From contig NZ_CP165727.1 of assembly GCF_041200175.1 (NCBI RefSeq), positions 5,025,501 to 5,089,500 on the forward strand: a DNA stretch of 64,000 nt, given 5' to 3'. Position numbers and translations under genes: made by a program. Shown one piece after another: positions 24,434-32,615 of this stretch. Under the pieces are notes generated by a model. It saw only the letters and a list, made by a program, of their open reading frames with translations, made no database searches and was not told the DNA's origin. Each line of letters starts with the position of its first letter. Position 1 is the stretch's first letter. The DNA is from Streptomyces sp. R33. Its GTDB lineage: Bacteria; Actinomycetota; Actinomycetes; Streptomycetales; Streptomycetaceae.

Positions 24434-25528
24434 ATGAAGAAGGCACTCCTCGCCGCGACCGTCGTCGCCTCCGCGCTCACCGCTTCCCTGGTCGCGGCCC
24501 CCGCCGCCACCGCCGCCTCGGCCGCCAACGGCTGGGAACTCCCCTGGTCCGGCCACCACCACGGCCGCACCGCCATACCCTTCACCGAGGCCACCGTCAC
24601 CGCCGGCGCCGACGGTGCGTTCACCCTGAAGTGGAAGGCCCAGGGCGCCAAGCGGGTCGAGATCAAGGCGAACGGCAAGGTCGTCGCCAAGGGAGGCGCC
24701 GAGGGCACCGCCGTGGTGTCGGGGCTGCCCGCCGCGGACCGCCAGTGGTTCGACTTCCAGCCCGACCGCGGCGAGGGCCTGCGCCTCGCGGACCGCCTGA
24801 TCAAGCTGGAGGGGGCGGTCAACTTCCGCGACGCGGGCGGCTACCGCACCACCACCGGCCAGTGGGTCAAGATGGGCGAGGTCTACCGCTCCGACGCCCT
24901 CGACAAGCTGACCGCGGCCGACCTGGCCAAGCTCCAGCGCCTGCGCGTGAAGACCGTCTTCGACCTCCGCATGGAGACCGAGCGCACCACGGACCCCGAC
25001 AAGGTCCCGGTCGGCGCCCGGTACACCGTCGCCGACGTCTTCGCCGGCTCCGGCTCCTTCCAGTCCCTGCCGAAGTCCCCCGACGAGGCCGTCAAGGCCA
25101 TGGTCGACGCCGAGAAGGCGATGGTCAGCGGCGAGGGCGGCAAGAAGGCGTACAGCCAGGTCTTCGAGGGCCTGGAGCGCGACCGCGACCGCGCCGTCCT
25201 CTTCCACTGCACCGCCGGAAAGGACCGCACCGGCTGGGCCAACGCCACGCTGCTGACCGCCCTCGGCGTGCCGAGCGACACCGTCATGGCCGACTACCTG
25301 GCCAGCAACGACTACCGCAAGGCCGCCAACGACGCGGTCCTCTCGCACCTGCCGGCCCCGCAGGCCGCCGTCTACAAGCCGATGCTCGACGTGCGCCCCG
25401 AGTACCTCAACTCCGGCTACGACGAGGTCAAGGCGAAGTACGGCACCTTCGACCGCTACCTGAAGGACGGGCTCGGCATCGACACACGCGAGCTGAAGCA
25501 GCTCAAGAAGGACCTCCTCGTCGGCTGA
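24434..25528 (+). CDS. Secreted tyrosine-protein phosphatase (PTP/DSP-like)
   Basis: 364 aa. A signal peptide (residues 1-27, ending AAPAATA) is followed by a beta-sandwich segment (about 45-110). The phosphatase domain begins at GAVNFRDAGGYR and has the P-loop HCTAGKDRTGW with Cys259 and Arg265, and an upstream general-acid candidate. This is the layout of secreted tyrosine phosphatases of the MptpB/Tyr_phosphatase-3 type. The start was chosen at MKKALL because it begins a normal signal peptide; a start at 24398 would add 12 residues. Confidence 0.9.
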   Translation: MKKALLAATVVASALTASLVAAPAATAASAANGWELPWSGHHHGRTAIPFTEATVTAGADGAFTLKWKAQGAKRVEIKANGKVVAKGGAEGTAVVSGLPAADRQWFDFQPDRGEGLRLADRLIKLEGAVNFRDAGGYRTTTGQWVKMGEVYRSDALDKLTAADLAKLQRLRVKTVFDLRMETERTTDPDKVPVGARYTVADVFAGSGSFQSLPKSPDEAVKAMVDAEKAMVSGEGGKKAYSQVFEGLERDRDRAVLFHCTAGKDRTGWANATLLTALGVPSDTVMADYLASNDYRKAANDAVLSHLPAPQAAVYKPMLDVRPEYLNSGYDEVKAKYGTFDRYLKDGLGIDTRELKQLKKDLLVG

Positions 25529-25549
25529 TCCCCCCGGCAGCGACGACGA

Positions 25550-25579
25550 AGGCCCGGCCGGGATCGCTCCCCGCCGGGC
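25550..25579 (+). terminator. Hairpin after the phosphatase
   Basis: Stem GGCCCGGC/GCCGGGCC with a 14-base loop, 22 bp after the stop. It lies between convergent genes and could serve both. Confidence 0.55.
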
Positions 25580-25591
25580 CGTTCGGTCGTT

Positions 25592-25631
25592 CCCGTACGC
25601 CCGTACGCCCGTACGCCCGTACGCCCGTACG
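25592..25631. repeat. 8-bp tandem repeat CCCGTACG, 5 copies
   Basis: Five perfect copies in the gap between two convergent genes. Each unit contains CGTACG, itself a palindrome. Confidence 0.95.
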
Positions 25632-25638
25632 CCTGCGC

Positions 25639-28203
25639 CTAGTCCAGTACGGGCAGCAGCTCCGGCAGGTGCCCGTCCGAGGCGCGCGCCGCCTGCTGCC
25701 GCTCCTGGGGCACCTCCCCGTACAGCGTCGTGCGGGCCTTCGCGGGCCGCCCGGCGGCCTCCGCGACGGCGATCAGGTCCCGTACCGACTTGTACGACCC
25801 GTAACTCGATCCGGCCATCCGGGAGATGGTCTCCTCCATCAGCGTGCCGCCGAGGTCGTTGGCCCCCGAGCGCAGCATCTCGGCAGCGCCCTCCGCACCG
25901 AGCTTCACCCAGCTCGTCTGGATGTTGGTGATGTGCGGGTGCAGCAGGATCCGGGCCATCGCCGTCACCGCACGGTTGTCGCGGACCGTCGGGCCGGGCC
26001 GGGCGATGCCCGCCAGGTACACGGGCGCGTTGGTGTGGATGAACGGCAGCGTCACGAACTCCGTGAAACCGCCGGTCTGCTGCTGGATGCGGGCCAGCGT
26101 GCGGAAGTGCCCCAGCCAGTGCCGCGGCTGGTCCACGTGCCCGTACATCATGGTCGACGAGGACCGGATCCCGAGCTCGTGCGCCGTGGTGATGACGTCG
26201 ATCCAGTCCGCCGTCGGCAGCTTCCCCTTGGTCAGCACCCAGCGGACCTCGTCGTCCAGGATCTCCGCCGCCGTGCCCGGGATGGAGTCCAGTCCGGCCT
26301 CCTTGGCCGCCGTCAGCCACTCCCGTACGGACATGCCCGTCCGCGTCGCGCCGTTGACGACCTCCATCGGCGAGAACGCGTGCACGTGCATCCCCGGCAC
26401 CCGCTGCTTCACGGCGCGCGCGATGTCGAAGTACGCCGTCCCGGGCAGGTCCGGGTGGATGCCGCCCTGCATGCACACCTCGACCGCGCCCACGTCCCAG
26501 GCCTGGGCGGCCCGGTCGGCGACCTGGTCCAGCGACAGCGTGTACGCGTCGGCGTCCGTACGGCGCTGCGCGAAGGCGCAGAAGCGGCACCCGGTGTAGC
26601 AGACGTTCGTGAAGTTGATGTTCCGCGTGACGATGTACGTGACGTCGTCGCCCACCACCGACTTGCGCAGGTCGTCGGCGATCCGGCACAGCGCGTCCAG
26701 CGCCGGGCCGTCCGCGTGCAGCAGGGCCAGGGCCTGTGCGTCGGTCAGCTTCGTCGGATCGTCGGCGGCCTGCGCGAGCGCCGCCCGTACGTCGGTGTCG
26801 ATGCGCTCCGGGACCATGCCGGGGGCCGCCGCCTCGCGCAGCGCGTCCCAGTCCCCGTAGACGTGGTCGAAGTCCTCGCGGCGGTCGCCGGTGCGCCCCT
26901 CCGTGTCGATGGTGGCGTGCAGATCGGTGCGCCCGTACGAGTCGAACCCCTCCTCGGGCTCCTGCCACGGGTGCCCCTCGACGGTCGCGTCGGGGTTCGC
27001 CAGGCCCGTCTCCGGATCGGCCAGCGCCCGTACGTGCGGCAGCAGCCGCGGGTCCAGCCACGGCTCGCCGCGCTGCACGAACTCCGGGTAGACGCAGAGC
27101 CGCTCGCGCAGCTCGAAGCCGGCCGCCGCGGACTGCTCGGCCAGCACGTCGATCTGCGGCCAGGGCCGCTCGGGGTTCACGTGGTCGGGGGTCAGCGGCG
27201 AGACGCCGCCCCAGTCGTCGATGCCGGCCCGGATCAGCCTCGCGTACTCCCCGTCGACCAGGTTGGGCGGCGCCTGGAGGCAGCCCGAGGGGCCCATGAC
27301 GTGCCGGGCGACGGCGACCGTGGCGACGAGGTCGTCCAGCTCGGCATCGGGCATGCCGCGCATCGCCGTGTCCGGCTTGGCGCGGAAGTTCTGGATGATC
27401 AGCTCTTGCACGCCGTGGTACGAGCGGGCGACCCGGCGCAGCGCGAACAGCGACTCCGCGCGCTCCTCGTACGTCTCGCCGATCCCGATGAGCAGCCCGG
27501 AGGTGAAGGGCACGGAGGACCGCCCGGCATCCTCCAGCACCCGCAGCCGTACGGCCGGCTCCTTGTCGGGGGAACCGAAGTGCGGGCCGCCCGGCTCGGA
27601 CCACAGCCGCGTGGCCGTGGTCTCCAGCATCATGCCCATGGACGGGGCCACGGGCTTGAGCCGCTGGAAATCGGCCCACGACATCACACCCGGATTCAGA
27701 TGGGGCAGCAGCCCCGTCTCCTCCAGGATCAGGATCGAAATGGCCCGCACGTACGAGACGGTGTCGCTGTACCCCTGCGCCTCGAGCCACTCACGCGCCT
27801 CGGGCCACCGCTCCTCGGGCTTGTCCCCCAGCGTGATGAGCGCTTCCTTGCAGCCGAGGGCGGCACCCCGGCGGGCGATGTCGAGCACCTCGTCGGGCGA
27901 CATGTACATCCCGTGCCCGGCCCGCCGGAGCTTGCCGGGGACGGTGGCGAAGGTGCAGTAGTGGCACTTGTCGCGGCACAGGCGGGTCAGGGGGATGAAC
28001 ACGCTCTTCGAGTACGTGATGACGCCGGGCCGGCCGGCGGCCGCGAGGCCGGCGTCACGGACCCGGGCGGCGGAGGCGGCGAGGTCCTCCAGGTCCGCGC
28101 CGCGCGCCTGGAGGAGTACGGCCGCCTCGGTCGCGTCGAGCGCGACGCCGTCGCGGGCTCGCTTGAGCGCGCGGCGCATCGCGTTTTCGGTCGGAGTCGT
28201 CAT
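25639..28203 (-). CDS. fbiC: Bifunctional FO synthase FbiC (CofG-CofH fusion)
   Basis: 854 aa, the usual size of the fused enzyme. Two radical SAM domains are present: the CofG half has Cys76, Cys80 and Cys83 (CRDKCHYC) and the CofH half has Cys535, Cys539 and Cys542 (CYTGCRFC), each binding a 4Fe-4S cluster. Together they make FO, the deazaflavin core of coenzyme F420, from a riboflavin precursor and tyrosine. The other F420 genes (fbiA, fbiB, fbiD) are not in the window. LLM-class and Ddn-like genes nearby are likely users of F420. Confidence 0.97.
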   Translation of the reverse strand: MTTPTENAMRRALKRARDGVALDATEAAVLLQARGADLEDLAASAARVRDAGLAAAGRPGVITYSKSVFIPLTRLCRDKCHYCTFATVPGKLRRAGHGMYMSPDEVLDIARRGAALGCKEALITLGDKPEERWPEAREWLEAQGYSDTVSYVRAISILILEETGLLPHLNPGVMSWADFQRLKPVAPSMGMMLETTATRLWSEPGGPHFGSPDKEPAVRLRVLEDAGRSSVPFTSGLLIGIGETYEERAESLFALRRVARSYHGVQELIIQNFRAKPDTAMRGMPDAELDDLVATVAVARHVMGPSGCLQAPPNLVDGEYARLIRAGIDDWGGVSPLTPDHVNPERPWPQIDVLAEQSAAAGFELRERLCVYPEFVQRGEPWLDPRLLPHVRALADPETGLANPDATVEGHPWQEPEEGFDSYGRTDLHATIDTEGRTGDRREDFDHVYGDWDALREAAAPGMVPERIDTDVRAALAQAADDPTKLTDAQALALLHADGPALDALCRIADDLRKSVVGDDVTYIVTRNINFTNVCYTGCRFCAFAQRRTDADAYTLSLDQVADRAAQAWDVGAVEVCMQGGIHPDLPGTAYFDIARAVKQRVPGMHVHAFSPMEVVNGATRTGMSVREWLTAAKEAGLDSIPGTAAEILDDEVRWVLTKGKLPTADWIDVITTAHELGIRSSSTMMYGHVDQPRHWLGHFRTLARIQQQTGGFTEFVTLPFIHTNAPVYLAGIARPGPTVRDNRAVTAMARILLHPHITNIQTSWVKLGAEGAAEMLRSGANDLGGTLMEETISRMAGSSYGSYKSVRDLIAVAEAAGRPAKARTTLYGEVPQERQQAARASDGHLPELLPVLD

Positions 28204-28243
28204 GCGGTGAGCATACGATCCGACGTCCCGGCCGCGAGGTGGC

Positions 28244-29026
28244 TCATCGCATCAGCTCACCGGCGTTGACCAGCAGGGACTGGCCGGTTATCGCCCGCGC
28301 CCGGTCGGAGGCGAGGAACACGGCGGCGTCGGCGACGTCCCCGTCCGTGGCGAGGTCGGGCAGGGCCATCCGCTCGGTCAGCCGGGCGTGCACCTCGGCT
28401 TCGGGGACGCCCTCGGTGTGCGCGGTGAAGGTCACGAACGCCTGCACGGGCGGGCCCCACATCCACCCGGGCAGCACGGTGTTGACCCTGATCCGGTGCG
28501 GGCCGAGCTCGCGGGCCATGGAGTACATGGCAGAGGTCAGCGCCCCCTTGGAGGCCGCGTACGCAGCCTGCTGCACCTCGTTGGGCGCAGCGACGGCGGA
28601 CTGCGTGCCCACGATGACGACGGACCCGCCCCCCGCTTTGAGCCCGCTCAGACAGGCCCGGGTCATCCGCAGCGTCCCCAGCAGATTCACGTCGATGATC
28701 TGGGACCACGTTCCGAAATCGGCGTCCTCGAGCCCGCCGAAGTACGAGTCCCAGGCGGCGACGTGCACGACGGCATCGATCCCGCCGAACCGCGTCTGCG
28801 CCAGCTCGGCGAGGGCCGCGCACTGCCCCTCGTCCGTGATGTCCGTCGGCAGGTAGGCCGTGTGGGCACCCTCGGGGTCGATCTCGGCGGCTGACTTGGC
28901 GAGGTTGGCCTCGGTCCGTGCCCCGAGTACGGCGTTCCCCCCGTCGCGGACCACAGCCGCAGCCACCTGATGCCCGAGCCCGGCCCCGACACCGGAGACG
29001 ATGACGGTCTTCCCTTGCAGCAGCAT
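28244..29026 (-). CDS. SDR-family oxidoreductase with palindromic operator
   Basis: 260 aa short-chain dehydrogenase: VSGVGAGLGHQV cofactor motif at residues 10-21, VHVAAWDS in place of NNAG, catalytic Ser in VGTQSA, Tyr/Lys in YAASKGA, and a C-terminal ITGQSLLVNAGE. The substitution of NNAG by HVAA is unusual. A perfect CTGACG-GTG-CGTCAG operator lies 33 bp upstream of the ATG, the same site type as at the LLM genes at 5693 and 7567. This links it to that pathway although it lies 20 kb away. Confidence 0.9.
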   Translation of the reverse strand: MLLQGKTVIVSGVGAGLGHQVAAAVVRDGGNAVLGARTEANLAKSAAEIDPEGAHTAYLPTDITDEGQCAALAELAQTRFGGIDAVVHVAAWDSYFGGLEDADFGTWSQIIDVNLLGTLRMTRACLSGLKAGGGSVVIVGTQSAVAAPNEVQQAAYAASKGALTSAMYSMARELGPHRIRVNTVLPGWMWGPPVQAFVTFTAHTEGVPEAEVHARLTERMALPDLATDGDVADAAVFLASDRARAITGQSLLVNAGELMR

Positions 29027-29058
29027 GTGCGTGGCCTCCCGGCGAGGGTGTCCTGCGT

Positions 29059-29073
29059 CTGACGGTGCGTCAG
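29059..29073. promoter_or_regulatory. Operator CTGACG-GTG-CGTCAG
   Basis: A perfect palindrome upstream of the minus-strand SDR gene, matching the sites at 5596 and 7529 in both half-sites. Confidence 0.7.
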
Positions 29074-29157
29074 GCTACGGCGGGAGGGCGTACGAGGGAA
29101 GGGGGGTGGCATGCGGTCTGCGGGCAGGGCTACCCGCTGCGCCTTGCGGACCGCCGG

Positions 29158-29826
29158 TCAGCAGCGGCGGTCCTCGAGGCGGCCGCGGAGCTTGTGGTTG
29201 CTGCGGTAGAGGGACTTGCGGACGTTGTGCGGCTCGGTGTCGAGGGCCTCGGCGATCTGGCGGGTGCTCATGTCGTGCAGGTGCGCCATGACGAAGATGC
29301 GGCGCTCCCGGTCGGTGAGCGCGGACCGCAGGAGGGCCATGATGTTGTGGAACTCGATGTTGGCCACTGCTATGCGCTCGGCGGAGGCCGCGTGCTCTAC
29401 GCCCGGTACGGCTTCCTCGGCAGGGTCGGGCAGCAGCGGTTCGCTGGCGCGGTGGCGGACGAACTTGAGCGCTTTGAGCTTGAGGACACCGTAGGCGTAA
29501 GGCCGGGGGCGGACACCGCGAGCGGCGAGGTCGTCCCACTTGGCCGCCATGACGATCATGGTCTCGGACACGAGGTCGTCCGCGTCGTGGGCGGAGAACC
29601 GGGAGGCCGCGTACCGCCACATCATCGAGGCCTCGGCCGCCCAGAACGACGTGAACTCCTCGGCGGACGCCTGTGAGAGCAAGGCCGGCCCCCGGTCTTC
29701 GACGTGCTCGCCGGGTGCGGCCCCGGCTCTGCCGCGGTGCCGGCCGTCGTGGTCGTCGCGGTCACGCGGGAGCCTCTCCTCGCCGCCGGGCGAGGAGAGG
29801 CCGGTGTGCCTGGCGTACAGGGTCAT
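29158..29826 (-). CDS. ECF-type sigma factor
   Basis: 222 aa. Sigma region 2 is seen around residues 70-135 (MMWRYAASRFSAHDADDLVSETMIVMAAKWDDL) and region 4 at 165-220 (LTDRERRIFVMAHLHDMSTRQIAEAL, then PHNVRKSLYRSNHKLRGRL). The first 55 residues are Gly/Arg/Asp-rich and may be non-conserved or mis-started. The ATG overlaps the stop of the upstream membrane protein (ATGA), so the two are made together; no zinc-type anti-sigma gene follows. Partner and regulon unknown. Confidence 0.82.
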   Translation of the reverse strand: MTLYARHTGLSSPGGEERLPRDRDDHDGRHRGRAGAAPGEHVEDRGPALLSQASAEEFTSFWAAEASMMWRYAASRFSAHDADDLVSETMIVMAAKWDDLAARGVRPRPYAYGVLKLKALKFVRHRASEPLLPDPAEEAVPGVEHAASAERIAVANIEFHNIMALLRSALTDRERRIFVMAHLHDMSTRQIAEALDTEPHNVRKSLYRSNHKLRGRLEDRRC

Positions 29827-30623
29827 CGATTCGGGGTGTCGCCGCCGGCGTCGTCCGCGGCCGGGGTGCCGTCGGGGTCGGAGTCGGGGCCGATGCCGGA
29901 CCTGATGCGGCGCACGAGGTTGCCGAACACCTGGGTGGACAGGTCCAGGAGCAGGACGGTGACCGCGGTGACGAGGAATCCGGTGTGCCAGTCCTCGAGC
30001 TGGTCGTTCCACTGCAGCGCCAGCATGGCCACGCTCACGCCGCGGACGGTGATCCGCAGCTTGGGCGCGGACGGGAGGTGGCGCAGCACCTGCGCGAGCG
30101 TGACGTGCGCCAGGTCGTTGGTGGCCGCCCAGTCCTTCAGCCTCCGCCGGGCGGCGGAGGCCTTGCTGCCGGTCTCGGTGAGGACGTCCAGGACGAGCAG
30201 GACGATCGCCGAGACGCGCAGCCCAGGGTGGAGGCTGTCGGTGCCGGGCAGCAGCTGCAGGCCGGTCAGGACGGCCCCCGCCAACCGGGCGAAGAGCCGG
30301 GTACGGACGAAGGGAGCGTCCTGGTCCGCAGTGGAGGGCGTGGCGGCCGGGGCGGCTTGGGCCGCCGCGCCGCCCGCGGTCCCGGGGCTGCGCGGGGCGG
30401 GGACCGGCGCCCCGGGGGCCGGCTTTCCGGGCGCGGCGGGACGTCGGCGCCGGCGGCGGTCACCGCCGCCCGGACGCGGGCCTCCGTTGGACTGCGGGCT
30501 GCCCTTGGGCTGCGGGCCGCCCTGCGGCGCGGGCGTGGGGGATTTCCGGGCGTTCCCGGCGGGTGCCCCGCTGTTCTTCGGGCGCCGGGCGGCGGGCTGG
30601 TCCGCCGGTTTGGGGGAGGACAT
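29823..30623 (-). CDS. Proline-rich membrane protein coupled to the sigma factor
   Basis: 266 aa. The N-terminal 100 residues are disordered and rich in Pro/Ala/Gly with an RRRRRR patch. The rest has hydrophobic segments at about 115-125 and 140-152, a charged stretch (KASAARRRLKDWAATNDLAHVTLAQVLRHLPSAPKLRITV), and two more helices (about 190-235), ending acidic. No HRV or zinc anti-sigma motif is seen. It precedes and overlaps an ECF sigma gene, so it could sequester that sigma factor. Its promoter lies in the palindrome-rich gap at 30624-31281. Not recognised as a family. Confidence 0.65.
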   Translation of the reverse strand: MSSPKPADQPAARRPKNSGAPAGNARKSPTPAPQGGPQPKGSPQSNGGPRPGGGDRRRRRRPAAPGKPAPGAPVPAPRSPGTAGGAAAQAAPAATPSTADQDAPFVRTRLFARLAGAVLTGLQLLPGTDSLHPGLRVSAIVLLVLDVLTETGSKASAARRRLKDWAATNDLAHVTLAQVLRHLPSAPKLRITVRGVSVAMLALQWNDQLEDWHTGFLVTAVTVLLLDLSTQVFGNLVRRIRSGIGPDSDPDGTPAADDAGGDTPNR

Positions 30624-30827
30624 CGAACGACAACCTCACATCGCACTCGGGGGTTCGACACTTCGGAGTGGAGCCGTGGATCTCGTGCTGCTTGCCAGGC
30701 CGCCGGTGTGCGTCGTCAGTCCGGGAAGGGTGTGATGGGCGCCGACAGCCGAGCGTCAATCTTTATCTCCGGGTTGGAATCCCGTCCACCACTTCCTGTG
30801 ACGGTCAAGATCCAATGAGTGACTTCT

Positions 30828-30843
30828 TGTGAGCTGCGTCACA
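30828..30843. promoter_or_regulatory. Crp-like site TGTGA-N6-TCACA
   Basis: A perfect match to the classical Crp/FNR-family consensus, about 205 bp upstream of the membrane protein start. Streptomyces Crp recognises GTG-N6-GNCAC-type sequences, which this satisfies on both halves. Confidence 0.6.
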
Positions 30844-31010
30844 TGTGAGGTCCGGAATCGGCGGCCTTGAGCAAGAAGGGGTGCGACGCACTCGACACGC
30901 GTCGGAGTGGGGCCCGCCGCTGCGACTCCGGGAAGGGTAGAGGCGGCGGGCTTCCTCGCAGGCCACGGTCATGCCGCCATTGGCGGATGGCTGATTTGAG
31001 CCCATGAATT

Positions 31011-31022
31011 TTGATCGATCAA
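31011..31022. promoter_or_regulatory. 12-bp palindrome TTGATCGATCAA
   Basis: Perfect palindrome, AT-rich for this genome, 8 bp from the second Crp-like site. Confidence 0.4.
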
Positions 31023-31029
31023 TCACGAG

Positions 31030-31045
31030 TTGTGACGTTCGTCAC
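31030..31045. promoter_or_regulatory. Crp-like site TGTGA-N6-TCACC
   Basis: One mismatch from TGTGA-N6-TCACA; it contains the perfect GTGAC-N4-GTCAC palindrome. Confidence 0.5.
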
Positions 31046-31281
31046 CGGTAAGCGGCTTGGGGCTGTTCGCTCGTGACCCGTCAGGTGCTGTGTTAACTTC
31101 CGCCGCCTGCCCCGATTTCCCAGGTCGGCACCCCAACTTCCTTGCGAAATCCGCACATCCCGCGTACCCGGTTCCGATTCCTCGGCGATCCACCGCGATC
31201 GCGCAGCTCGCCGCAGGGGTGACGCACCGTCAATGCGGTGGCCGGAAAGCTCTGTCGATCAGCTCGGTCCGCCCCGCAGCC

Positions 31282-32484
31282 CTACCCCATTGCCCGGGCC
31301 AGCCGTCCCAGCCCCTCCCCGATCTCGTCCGGCGTGTGCGTCGTGAACGACAGGCGCAACGTACGAGGGTCGGGCGTGCCCGTGTAGAAGGGCGCTCCCG
31401 GAACGAATGCCACGTCGCGCGATATCGCCTCCTTCAGCAGGGCCGTCGCGTCGCGCCCCTCTGGCAGCCGGGCCCACACGAACATCCCGCCCTCCGGCCG
31501 GTTCCAGGCCGAACCCGCCGGCAGCGCCGCGCCCAGGCCCGCCAACAGGGCATCGCGCCGGTCCCGATAGGCGGCCCGCACCGTCGCGACGTGCGCGTCG
31601 AGGTCCGCCTCGCGCAGGTAGTGCGCCGCCGCCAGCTGGTCCACCGTGGACGTGTGCAGGTCCGCCGCCTGCTTGGTCACCGCCGCCGCCCGCCGCAGTG
31701 CGGCCGGAGCGCGGAGCCAGCCCAGCCGGAGCCCCGGAGCCATGATCTTCGAGAAGCTCCCGAGCAGCGCCGTACGGTCCTCCGCCCCCGGGTGCGCCGC
31801 GAGCCACGGGATCTCGGCCCCCTCGAACCGGAGTTCCCCGTACGGATCGTCCTCCACCAGCCACAGCCCGCGCCGCGCCGCGATCTCCGCCACCGCCGCC
31901 CGCCGGGTGCCCGGCAGCGTGCGCCCGGTGGGGTTCTGGAACGTCGGCACCGCATACAGCAGCTTGGGTCGCTCCCGCGCCACGATCTCCTCCAGCGCAT
32001 CGGGCAGGATGCCCTGCTCGTCGCAGGGCACGGGTATCACCCGCGCTCCCGCCAGCCCGAAGCACTGGAGCGCCGCCAGGTAGGTCGGGTTCTCGACGAG
32101 GACCGCGTCGCCCGGCTCGACGAGCGCCGAGGTGATCAGCGTGAGGGCCTGCTGGGACCCGGTGGTGATCAGTACGTCGTCCGCGGCGGTCTCCAGCCCC
32201 CGGGCCGCCGCCCGCGCGGCCACCGCCTCCCGCAGCTCCGGCGCTCCCTCGGTGGTCGAGTACTGCAGCGCCCGGCTCGCCGACGCCGCGAACGCGGCGT
32301 CGTACGCGGCCCGCAGGCCCTCGGTGTCGAAGAGCTCCGGTGCGGGCAGGCCGCCCGCGAAGGAGATCACCCCGGGGCGGGCGGTGAGGGCGAGGATCTC
32401 GCGGATGGGGGAGCCGGCGACGGCGCGGGCGCGGGCGGCGAAGGCGGGCGGCGGGGACGCGGAAAGAGCAGAGGGAGACGACAC
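31282..32484 (-). CDS. PLP-dependent aminotransferase, class I/II
   Basis: 400 aa fold-type I aminotransferase, close to the 2-aminoadipate/valine-pyruvate group and to the catalytic half of MocR proteins, but without a GntR domain. Markers: ISFAGGLPAPELF, TTGSQQALTLI, VPTFQNPTGRTL, DDPYGELRF, and the PLP-lysine in LLGSFSKIMAPGLRLGW. The GTG start at 32484 follows AAGGAG with a 5-bp gap, better than the upstream ATGs in the same frame. Its promoter is divergent from the gene at 32616. Substrate unknown. Confidence 0.9.
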   Translation of the reverse strand: MSSPSALSASPPPAFAARARAVAGSPIREILALTARPGVISFAGGLPAPELFDTEGLRAAYDAAFAASASRALQYSTTEGAPELREAVAARAAARGLETAADDVLITTGSQQALTLITSALVEPGDAVLVENPTYLAALQCFGLAGARVIPVPCDEQGILPDALEEIVARERPKLLYAVPTFQNPTGRTLPGTRRAAVAEIAARRGLWLVEDDPYGELRFEGAEIPWLAAHPGAEDRTALLGSFSKIMAPGLRLGWLRAPAALRRAAAVTKQAADLHTSTVDQLAAAHYLREADLDAHVATVRAAYRDRRDALLAGLGAALPAGSAWNRPEGGMFVWARLPEGRDATALLKEAISRDVAFVPGAPFYTGTPDPRTLRLSFTTHTPDEIGEGLGRLARAMG

Positions 32485-32586
32485 GGGAACTCCTTCGGGG
32501 AGGCGAGTGGGGCGCATCCTAACCGCGAAAAGATGCATATGGCAGCTACATGTCAGGGAGTGGAACGCAGCGCACCCCCTCCCCAT

Positions 32587-32601
32587 CTGATGCAGCATCA
32601 G
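32587..32601. promoter_or_regulatory. Operator variant CTGATG-CAG-CATCAG
   Basis: A perfect palindrome in which both half-sites carry T for C compared with CTGACG. It lies 14 bp before the ATG at 32616, so binding would block expression. Confidence 0.6.
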
Positions 32602-32615
32602 CTAGACCGTTCCCC

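Larger units (their letters stand above)
30624..31281. other. 658-bp intergenic region rich in palindromes
   Basis: No credible gene. It contains a perfect Crp-type site (30828-30843), an overlapping TCACATGTGA, a 12-bp palindrome (31011-31022) and a second Crp-like site (31030-31045). It is less GC-rich than its surroundings. It serves as upstream region for the membrane protein/sigma operon on the minus strand; it may hold a small RNA, but none can be shown. Confidence 0.6.

Noticed and set aside
24287..27790. A 1167-codon minus-strand frame across the phosphatase and fbiC genes.
   Set aside because: Opposes or is out of frame with the recognisable phosphatase (P-loop HCTAGKDRTG) and FbiC (two radical SAM motifs).
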